Shown here: piece by piece, positions 5,815-9,892 of the stretch
Layout: each line of letters begins with the position of its first letter
How positions within the stretch are numbered: the stretch's first letter is position 1
Assembly: GCA_002293625.1 (NCBI GenBank)
Contig: DBDP01000005.1
Span: forward strand, 1 to 9,892
From: Clostridiales bacterium UBA929
Lineage (GTDB): Bacteria > Bacillota > Clostridia > Oscillospirales > UBA929
Reading direction: 5' to 3'
DNA length: 9,892 bases
The notes under the pieces: generated by a model
The model's database searches: none
What the model was told of the DNA's origin: nothing
What the model saw: only the letters and a program-made list of their open reading frames with translations
Program-made: the position numbers and the translations under genes

Positions 5815-6290
5815 CACTGCGTGTCGCGCAAATTCTGCACGACTCGATAACAGACGGCCCGGGACTTCGGGCCGTCGTTTTTTTACAGGGCTGCGGACAC
5901 GGCTGCGCGGGCTGCCACAATCCCGATCTTCAGAGCTTTCGGGGCGGTACGGAGATGTCGCCGGAGGATATCGTGAACGAAATCGTCCGCAACCCGCTGA
6001 TTTCCGGTGTCACGTTTTCCGGCGGGGAACCGATGGATCAGGCGGAAGCGCTGATTCCTGCGGCGTTCGCTCTCAAAGAAAAAGGGTACAACATATGGAT
6101 TTACACGGGCTATTTGTGGGAGGAGCTGGACGGCGCGCGGCGAGAGCTTGCGGCGCTTGCCGACGTGGTGGTTGACGGTCTGTTTGTTTTGGAGCGGCGC
6201 ACATGGTCGCTGCCGTGGCGGGGAAGCGACAACCAACGCTTAATTGACGTTAAGAAAAGCGGGAAAGACATTGTGGAATGGGAGCCTTAG
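5811..6290 (+). CDS. nrdG: Anaerobic ribonucleotide reductase activating protein, radical SAM (159 aa)
   Basis: Uses a [4Fe-4S] cluster and S-adenosylmethionine to abstract hydrogen from the NrdD glycine, generating the glycyl radical. The cluster motif CGHGCAGC supplies C28, C32 and C35 (CxxxCxxC). Also visible are DGPGLRAVVF (15-24) before the cluster, SGGEPM (70-75) for SAM binding, YTGY (98-101), DVVVDG (118-123) and the NrdG-typical RGSDNQRLID (137-146). The start is GTG at 5811, sharing GTGA with the nrdD stop; there is no strong Shine-Dalgarno, so translation is probably coupled to nrdD. A terminator-like hairpin with seven T lies at codons 15-25. The stop codon overlaps by 4 bp the end of the convergent SSB-like gene. 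Length is normal. Confidence 0.97.
   Translation: MTLRVAQILHDSITDGPGLRAVVFLQGCGHGCAGCHNPDLQSFRGGTEMSPEDIVNEIVRNPLISGVTFSGGEPMDQAEALIPAAFALKEKGYNIWIYTGYLWEELDGARRELAALADVVVDGLFVLERRTWSLPWRGSDNQRLIDVKKSGKDIVEWEP
5853..5884 (+). terminator. Terminator-like hairpin inside the nrdG 5' end
   Basis: GACGGCCCG (5853-5861) pairs perfectly with CGGGCCGTC (5868-5876) across a 6-base loop, and the stem is followed by G and seven T (5878-5884). This is a textbook intrinsic terminator shape, 42 bases into nrdG. It falls on conserved coding sequence (DGPGLRAVVF), so part of its shape is forced by protein constraint. If active it would act as an attenuator whenever ribosomes do not cover it. Confidence 0.5.
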
Positions 6291-6910
6291 AATAGGTCTC
6301 CCCCCATCTCTAAGAGTTCCTCGTCGCTGTTTGCGAGGCGCACGACGGATACTTCGTAGGCGGTCATCTCGACCGGTTGGTCGTCAATGACCTTTGTGTA
6401 GGCGCGGGACTGGAAACGCCCCTCGGCGAACAGGGGCTGACCGGTCTCCATCTGCGCGCAGGCACGCGCCGTACCGCCCCACGCAATCAATGGCAGGTAA
6501 TTGGTGCGGTTGAACGAGCGCGGCACAGCCAGCATAATGTCGCAAATCTCGCGACCCAGCGGTGTTTTGCGGTAACCCGGCGCGCGGCAGAGGGTGCCGC
6601 TGATGAACACGCGGTTCGCCGGCTCACCGTCGGACAGTGTAATATCACGCGCCAAAGCAGACACGATCAGCCGCCCGCCGACGCCGCTTTTGTTGTTATA
6701 TGTACGCATCTGCCCGGTGATTTCCAATCCGTCCCCTTCGCCGGGGGAAAGACCGCTGAGAATCTCCTCGGGCAGCAGCACGCGCAGCCGGTCAACCTTG
6801 CCGGATAAACGCCCTACGTCCAGCCACAGGCGGTAGATCCTCGATTCATATGATGTATGGCTCAATTCCGCCGCTTGGGCGGCAATGCCCCGAAGCACCA
6901 CGTTATTCAT
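6287..6910 (-). CDS. SSB-like protein with tandem OB-fold domains (207 aa)
   Basis: Probable single-stranded DNA-binding protein. The second half (about 104-195) is clearly SSB/PriB-type: NRVFISGTLCRAPGYRKTPLG, then FNRTNYLPLIAWGGTARACA and a strand pair FAEGRFQSRAYTK, the usual SSB order. The first half (1-95; MNNVVLRGIAAQA, LEITGQMRTYNNKSG, RLIVSALARDI) has the same strand pattern, suggesting a degenerate duplicated OB fold. The C-terminus is acidic and ends in phenylalanine (SDEELLEMGGDLF), reminiscent of the SSB acidic tip that recruits partner proteins. ATG 6910 is preceded by GAGGTGGAG; a longer in-frame extension to 6991 has no support. It lies 82 bp downstream of a 115-aa gene in the same direction, probably one operon. 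It is not the usual single-OB housekeeping SSB, and the precise role is unknown. Confidence 0.83.
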   Translation of the reverse strand: MNNVVLRGIAAQAAELSHTSYESRIYRLWLDVGRLSGKVDRLRVLLPEEILSGLSPGEGDGLEITGQMRTYNNKSGVGGRLIVSALARDITLSDGEPANRVFISGTLCRAPGYRKTPLGREICDIMLAVPRSFNRTNYLPLIAWGGTARACAQMETGQPLFAEGRFQSRAYTKVIDDQPVEMTAYEVSVVRLANSDEELLEMGGDLF

Positions 6911-6992
6911 ACACACTCCACCTCGACATCGGGAAGCGGCCTGAGGCCGTACCGGTTTATGGAATGTATATGCACGGACAGGCAAGAGCATG

Positions 6993-7340
6993 TCAACCGT
7001 TCACGGCGGCGATGGTATCATACAGCCCGTCCGGCGGGCATCCGGCGGCGAGCAGCGCCCCGGCGACCGCGAGTGACCGCTCCGGCTGTTTCAGCGGCGG
7101 CAGCGGGATTTCCTGACGTTCCACACGGGTTCCGTCGAGGGTAATAATGTCGCGCTGCAAGGCGAGCATACAGCCCTCTTGACTGCGGCTGGAGAGGGTG
7201 ACGGTATTTTGTGTGCCTAGACCGTAGGTAATGATCTGCCTCGCCGTGACGCTTGCCGTAGGGGGTACAACGGCGGTGCGGTAGACTTCCTCGGGCAACT
7301 CGTCGTACTCCGGCATGACGACCAGCATCTTTTGCGGCAT
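6993..7340 (-). CDS. Conserved-looking hypothetical protein (115 aa)
   Basis: I do not recognise this protein. It begins MPQKMLVVMPEYDELPEEVYR, has a beta-rich middle (ITYGLGTQNTVTLSS; GCMLALQRDIITLDGT), a proline-rich linker (EIPLPPLKQPE, 78-88) and a small C-terminal helical segment (SLAVAGALLAAGCPP, DGLYDTIAAVNG). There is no signal peptide, membrane span or metal-binding cluster; two cysteines are far apart. ATG 7340 has GGGAG 11 bases upstream. Because it immediately precedes the SSB-like gene in the same direction, a role with single-stranded DNA is possible, but only by context. Its ribosome binding site lies in a stem (7350-7407). Confidence 0.65.
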   Translation of the reverse strand: MPQKMLVVMPEYDELPEEVYRTAVVPPTASVTARQIITYGLGTQNTVTLSSRSQEGCMLALQRDIITLDGTRVERQEIPLPPLKQPERSLAVAGALLAAGCPPDGLYDTIAAVNG

Positions 7341-7349
7341 AAAAAATCA

Positions 7350-7407
7350 CGCTCCCGTCAACGTTCTCCCATCCGCGACGGAGGGGGTTTTATGTTGTGC
7401 GGGAGCG
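7350..7407 (-). promoter_or_regulatory. Leader structure that can hide the ribosome binding site of the 115-aa gene
   Basis: CGCTCCCG (7350-7357) and CGGGAGCG (7400-7407) are perfect 8-bp arms. On the minus-strand RNA the first arm contains GGGAG, the Shine-Dalgarno of the gene starting at 7340, so pairing would block initiation. The 42-nt loop carries a second hairpin (TCCG 7372-7375 with CGGA 7379-7382, extended by three C-G pairs after one mismatch). This could serve translational autocontrol or a temperature or ligand response; no known class is recognised. Confidence 0.38.
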
Positions 7408-7437
7408 CGGGGGATTATGCGCTCTGAAGGATCGTTG

Positions 7438-7461
7438 ATTATATGCGTCAAAATGCTTGAC
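7438..7461 (-). promoter_or_regulatory. Possible -10 with adjoining palindrome for the SSB-like operon
   Basis: On the minus strand a consensus TATAAT (7438-7443) lies three bases downstream of a GTCAA-n5-TTGAC palindrome (7447-7461). No acceptable -35 exists 16-18 bp upstream of the -10, so the promoter would be weak or activator-dependent. The palindrome occupies most of the spacer region, a usual repressor position. Confidence 0.35.
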
Positions 7462-7532
7462 ATTTGTGGGGAAACAGTTACATCGGTTTATAAACAGGTG
7501 TTGCCGGTAAACGGTCAGCCTTTGGATGACGG

Positions 7533-7574
7533 CGAAAATAACAGCGATCCGTGCTGGGGGGGCGGTTATTTTCG
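7533..7574. repeat. Perfect 10-bp inverted repeat, orphan terminator-like
   Basis: CGAAAATAAC (7533-7542) and GTTATTTTCG (7565-7574) are exact complements around a GC-rich 22-base loop with a G7 run. The A- and T-rich arms resemble a bidirectional terminator, but there is no gene ending on either side: the minus-strand operon starts at 7340 and hicA starts downstream. It could insulate the two promoters, be a remnant of a lost gene, or be a protein-binding site. Confidence 0.4.
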
Positions 7575-7600
7575 TTTGTCGTTATGTTTGTTAATCCCTC

Positions 7601-7629
7601 TTTACATACGTAATATTACGTGTTATAAT
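7601..7629 (+). promoter_or_regulatory. hicAB promoter
   Basis: TTTACA (7601-7606) and consensus TATAAT (7624-7629) are 17 bp apart. Transcription would begin about 7636, only about 13 nt before the hicA ATG, just leaving room for its GAGGTGA ribosome binding site. The spacer is almost entirely the palindromic operator listed next. Confidence 0.75.
7608..7621. promoter_or_regulatory. Palindromic operator within the hicAB promoter
   Basis: ACGTAATATTACGT is a perfect 14-bp palindrome located wholly between the -35 and -10. HicB antitoxins with a ribbon-helix-helix domain bind palindromes in their own promoters, and this HicB has such a domain, so this is the likely autoregulatory site. Binding here would exclude RNA polymerase. 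Confidence 0.6.
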
Positions 7630-7648
7630 GAACGCGTGAGGTGAGGGA

Positions 7649-7831
7649 ATGACAGCAAAGGAACTCAAGAGAAAACTTATCGCTGCCGGTTGGATTATCG
7701 CCGAGGGCGGAAGTCACGAACTGGCGACTCACAGAGATAAACCCGGCATCAAGGTTGCGATTCATCGCCATACGGGCGACATTCCCAGCGGAACCCTTAG
7801 CAAAATCCTTAAGGACACAGGGTTAAAATAA
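7649..7831 (+). CDS. hicA: HicA family mRNA interferase toxin (60 aa)
   Basis: HicA is a small dsRBD-like ribonuclease that cleaves mRNA when not bound by HicB. The whole protein fits the family: MTAKELKRKLIAAGW (first helix), then GGSHELATH with the catalytic histidine H23 in the conserved G-S-H, a beta strand IKVAIHRHTG corresponding to the family 'v-P-x-H' strand, and IPSGTLSKILKDTGL (final helix). Length is normal for HicA. ATG 7649 is preceded by GAGGTGA at seven-base spacing. It is followed after 30 bp by hicB, the classical toxin-antitoxin order. All expected residues are present, so the toxin appears intact. Confidence 0.93.
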   Translation: MTAKELKRKLIAAGWIIAEGGSHELATHRDKPGIKVAIHRHTGDIPSGTLSKILKDTGLK

Positions 7832-7861
7832 AACGTTTAAAATAAGGTCGAGGTGATCAAC

Positions 7862-8251
7862 ATGAAATACGTCTATCCGGCGATTCTCTGTGTCGATGAC
7901 GGTAAAATCGGCGTTACCGTTCCCGATCTGCCTGGTTGCCATACATTTGGCGAGGATACCGCAGATGCGCTGCTTATGGCAAAAGACGCGGTGGAAATGT
8001 GGCTGTGGGACGCCGAAAACAACGCCGAAAAGATACCGGCGGCATCGGAAACCTTACCGCTGAATCAAGGGGAAACGCTCACATTGGTTGCCGCCGATAC
8101 AGACGAATACCGTCAAGCGAACGACAAAAGAGCCGTGAAAAAAACACTGTCTATTCCGTCGTGGCTCAACCGTCAGGCGGAGAAAGCAAACGCGCCGTTT
8201 TCCCAAATTCTCCAGAAAGGGTTGAAGGAGTATTTGCATATCGCAGAGTAG
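7862..8251 (+). CDS. hicB: HicB family antitoxin (129 aa)
   Basis: Binds and neutralises HicA and represses the hicAB promoter. The N-terminal half (residues 1-70) is the HicB partial RNase H-like fold, seen in YPAILCVDDGKIGVTVPDLPGC, HTFGEDTADALLMAKDAVEMWL and the following polar loop. The C-terminal part (about 92-127; VKKTLSIPSWLNRQAEKAN, then FSQILQKGLKEYL) is a ribbon-helix-helix DNA-binding domain, so this is the RHH rather than the HTH subtype. ATG 7862 is chosen over an in-frame GTG at 7853 because that GTG lies inside the Shine-Dalgarno GAGGTGAT. The stop codon TAG is the first part of a 14-bp inverted repeat. Confidence 0.94.
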   Translation: MKYVYPAILCVDDGKIGVTVPDLPGCHTFGEDTADALLMAKDAVEMWLWDAENNAEKIPAASETLPLNQGETLTLVAADTDEYRQANDKRAVKKTLSIPSWLNRQAEKANAPFSQILQKGLKEYLHIAE

Positions 8252-8278
8252 GCGGACGATGCTTGCATCGTCCGCCTA
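8249..8278. repeat. Perfect 14-bp inverted repeat at the end of hicB
   Basis: Bases 8249-8262 and 8265-8278 are exact reverse complements (half: TAGGCGGACGATGC), a 30-bp near-continuous palindrome starting with the hicB stop codon. It would form a very stable hairpin between the convergent hicB and RNase J transcripts. Neither strand has a T-run after it, so it is not a typical intrinsic terminator. It may block 3' exonucleases or be a dispersed palindromic repeat. Confidence 0.55.
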
Positions 8279-8287
8279 ACCCCCATC

Positions 8288-8320
8288 GTTCTTAACTGTT
8301 ATCTGTAAATTGTTATCTGT
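8288..8320. repeat. Short repeat array after the RNase J stop codon
   Basis: TGTTATCTGT occurs at 8297-8306 and 8311-8320, 14 bp apart, overlapping GTTCTTAACTGT at 8288-8299. Read on the minus strand this is an ACAGATAACA, spacer, ACAGATAACA-GTTAAGAAC series in the 3' UTR of RNase J. The 13-mer AACAGTTAAGAAC in it is also present at 2670-2682. Function unknown. Confidence 0.45.
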
Positions 8321-8323
8321 CCC

Positions 8324-9892
8324 TCAGCACTCCATAATCACCGGCAGGATCATCGGTTTGCCTTTCTGCTTGCGGTTGAGGTGGTTGCTCAACGCGCTGC
8401 GGAGGCTTTGCTTGATGGTCGCCCAGTCGGTGTAATGATGTTTGATGCAGTCCTCCAGCGTATCGGAGGCGACACGCCGCAATTCTTCCAAGAGCCTTTC
8501 CGCGTCGTCCTTCGGCAGGGCGAAGCCGCGGGTGATTATGTCGGGTCCGGCAATGACGGTGGAGCCGTCGGCGTCCATCGTTACGACCACCATCAGAATG
8601 CCGTCGTTCGCGAGGTGGCGCCGGTCGCGCAGAATCACGCTGCCGACGTCTCCGGCGCCCATCCCGTCCACAAAGACGCGTCCGGCGGGTACGGCGGTAC
8701 CGAGGCGGATCCCCTTTTCGTTGATTTCCACAGGACGCCCCAGCTCGGGAATCTGGATATTGTTCGGCGTGACACCGGTCAGCGCCGCAAGCTCGGCGTG
8801 CGCCTTCAGCATACGGAACTCGCCGTGCATCGGGATAAAGTATTGCGGTTTTGTCAGCGCGAGGATCAGCTTCAGTTCCTCCTGACAAGCGTGTCCCGAC
8901 ACATGGATGTCGGCCAGTCGGCGGTATATGACCTCGCAGCCGCGCTTGAACAGCTCGTTGATCATTCTGGACACTGTTTTTTCGTTGCCGGGGATAGGAG
9001 ACGCCGAGATGATAACCCTGTCCCCAACACCCAGATCGACCTGCCTGTGCGCCCCGAACGCCATGCGGTGCAAGGCGGACATGGACTCGCCCTGACTGCC
9101 CGTCGTGATGACGCAGACTTTGGCTTTTGGCAGGCTTTTCACCTGCGACATCTCGATGATGGTATCGGGCGGGATGTCCATCATACCCAGCTCAATGGAG
9201 AGGGTTAGGATGTTCTCCATGCTGCGTCCCGTGATCGCCACTTTGCGCCCTGTCGCGACCGCCGCGTTGATGATCTGCTGAATGCGGTGGATGTTGCTTG
9301 CGAACGTGGTGACAACAATACGCTTGTCGCAGCCCCGGAAGTGGTTCAGAAGCGCCTCGCCGACGGTACGCTCGCTCATCGCGTAGCCGGAACGTTCCAC
9401 GTTGGTGGAGTCGGAGAGCAGCGCCAGAACGCCTTCCCGCCCCAGCTCGCCGAAGCGCGCGAGATCAATCATCTCTCCCTCCACCGGGGTACTGTCAATC
9501 TTAAAGTCTCCGGTGTGTACGAGCGTCCCTATCGGGGTATGGATGGCGAACGACACCGCGTCGGCGATGGAGTGGTTGACGTGGATGAACTCCACGTCGA
9601 AGCACCCCGCCGTTATCATCTGCCCCGGCTCGACGGTACGGATATCGCTTTTCGCGGCAAGCCCCGCTTCCTGCAGCTTGATTCGGATCAACCCCGCCGT
9701 CAGCTTGGTGCAATAAATCGGGCAATTGAGGACGCGCAGCAGGAAGCTGATCGCGCCGATGTGATCTTCGTGGCCGTGGGTAACGCAAAGCGCGCGGACA
9801 CGGTTTTTATGCTTCTCCAGATAGGCGAAGTCGGGGATGACGATGTCAACGCCGAACAGCTCCTCGTCGGGAAACGACAGGCCGCAGTCCAC
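8324..9892 (-). CDS. rnj: Ribonuclease J (5' end outside window)
   Basis: A metallo-beta-lactamase/beta-CASP nuclease with 5'-3' exo- and endonuclease activity, central to mRNA decay and rRNA maturation in Firmicutes. The visible 522 codons begin inside the family's conserved VDCGLSFPDEELFGVDIVIPD-like start; the first visible codon is GTG (Val) and not a real start, so about 30 residues are missing. Motifs seen include the metal site HGHEDHIG (fragment residues 39-46), VHTGDFKID, LSDSTN, the GSQGE.MSALHRMA loop, ASPIPGNE, HVSGHACQEELKL and the MHGEF histidine. The C-terminus PMILPVIMEC matches the usual RNase J end (PMI-PVIMEV), so the 3' end is intact. The stop is TGA at 8324. It converges with hicAB. 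Whether it corresponds to J1 or J2 cannot be told. No mutation or frameshift is visible. Confidence 0.96.
   Translation of the reverse strand: MDCGLSFPDEELFGVDIVIPDFAYLEKHKNRVRALCVTHGHEDHIGAISFLLRVLNCPIYCTKLTAGLIRIKLQEAGLAAKSDIRTVEPGQMITAGCFDVEFIHVNHSIADAVSFAIHTPIGTLVHTGDFKIDSTPVEGEMIDLARFGELGREGVLALLSDSTNVERSGYAMSERTVGEALLNHFRGCDKRIVVTTFASNIHRIQQIINAAVATGRKVAITGRSMENILTLSIELGMMDIPPDTIIEMSQVKSLPKAKVCVITTGSQGESMSALHRMAFGAHRQVDLGVGDRVIISASPIPGNEKTVSRMINELFKRGCEVIYRRLADIHVSGHACQEELKLILALTKPQYFIPMHGEFRMLKAHAELAALTGVTPNNIQIPELGRPVEINEKGIRLGTAVPAGRVFVDGMGAGDVGSVILRDRRHLANDGILMVVVTMDADGSTVIAGPDIITRGFALPKDDAERLLEELRRVASDTLEDCIKHHYTDWATIKQSLRSALSNHLNRKQKGKPMILPVIMEC

Larger units (their letters stand above)
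7341..7648. other. Divergent intergenic region between the SSB-like operon and hicAB
   Basis: No credible gene is seen in these 308 bases. It holds, from left to right, a structured leader for the minus-strand operon (7350-7407), a possible minus-strand promoter/operator (7438-7461), a small palindrome GTTTATAAAC around 7486-7495, an orphan inverted repeat (7533-7574) and the hicA promoter with its operator (7601-7629). A G7 run lies at 7556-7562. Confidence 0.6.

Noticed and set aside
6280..6314. Short stems GGGAG/CTCCC and CTTAGA/TCTAAG between nrdG and the SSB-like gene
   Set aside because: Stems of 5-6 bp with long loops and no T-run; not convincing as a bidirectional terminator.
6936..6948. 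CGGCCT-n-AGGCCG palindrome in front of the SSB-like gene
   Set aside because: Short GC palindrome in GC-rich DNA, loop too small for a hairpin and no promoter context.
7463..7475. DnaA-box-like TTCCCCACA on the minus strand
   Set aside because: Only 7 of 9 matches to TTATCCACA, single copy, no dnaA/dnaN or AT-rich unwinding region nearby.
7457..7485. Plus-strand promoter beginning with TTGACA at 7457
   Set aside because: No usable -10 at 16-18 bp; hicA has a much better promoter at 7601-7629.
8381..9208. 275-codon plus-strand frame opposite RNase J
   Set aside because: A shadow of the RNase J coding strand with no ribosome binding site or recognisable motif.

Overview
The window looks like chromosome from a strictly or facultatively anaerobic Gram-positive bacterium, most likely a Clostridia/Oscillospirales-type Firmicute. 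The reasons are a class III (oxygen-sensitive) ribonucleotide reductase operon, an RNase J, strong AGGAGG-type ribosome binding sites, a LytTR response regulator and a lipobox lipoprotein. Base composition is mixed: housekeeping genes are GC-rich, while the intergenic control regions and the regulator block (about 0.9-3.5 kb) are AT-rich. The species assignment is inference.

Layout. 1-335: 3' end of fabD (fatty-acid synthesis), converging on and overlapping a two-gene helix-turn-helix cassette on the minus strand (1290-955 then 894-313). 1291-1598: AT-rich gap with a 21-bp-period direct repeat and a possible antisense promoter. 1599-2399 (minus): an orphan LytTR response regulator with a roughly 210-nt structured leader and its own promoter, with two AgrA-like half-sites upstream. 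2740-3186 (minus): a small arginine-rich lipoprotein closed by a terminator. 3387-6290 (plus): promoter, two putative NrdR boxes, nrdD and nrdG (GTGA overlap), with a terminator-like hairpin inside the 5' end of nrdG. 6287-7340 (minus): an SSB-like tandem OB-fold protein preceded by an unknown 115-residue protein. 7601-8251 (plus): a HicAB toxin-antitoxin module with a palindromic operator in its promoter. 8324-9892 (minus): RNase J, cut by the window edge.

How the parts work together. NrdD makes deoxynucleotides anaerobically and NrdG installs its glycyl radical. The two are co-transcribed, apparently under NrdR, and the intragenic hairpin could lower nrdG output relative to nrdD. HicAB is a self-contained autoregulated cassette between divergent and convergent neighbours. 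The XRE pair, LytTR regulator and lipoprotein form a regulator-rich stretch between two housekeeping loci. No histidine kinase or target operon is visible, so their targets are unknown. I see no mobile element, CRISPR array, tRNA or rRNA. I found no clearly unprecedented system. The most original signals are regulatory: the nrdG hairpin, the LytTR half-sites, the structured leaders and the short repeat shared by two intergenic regions.
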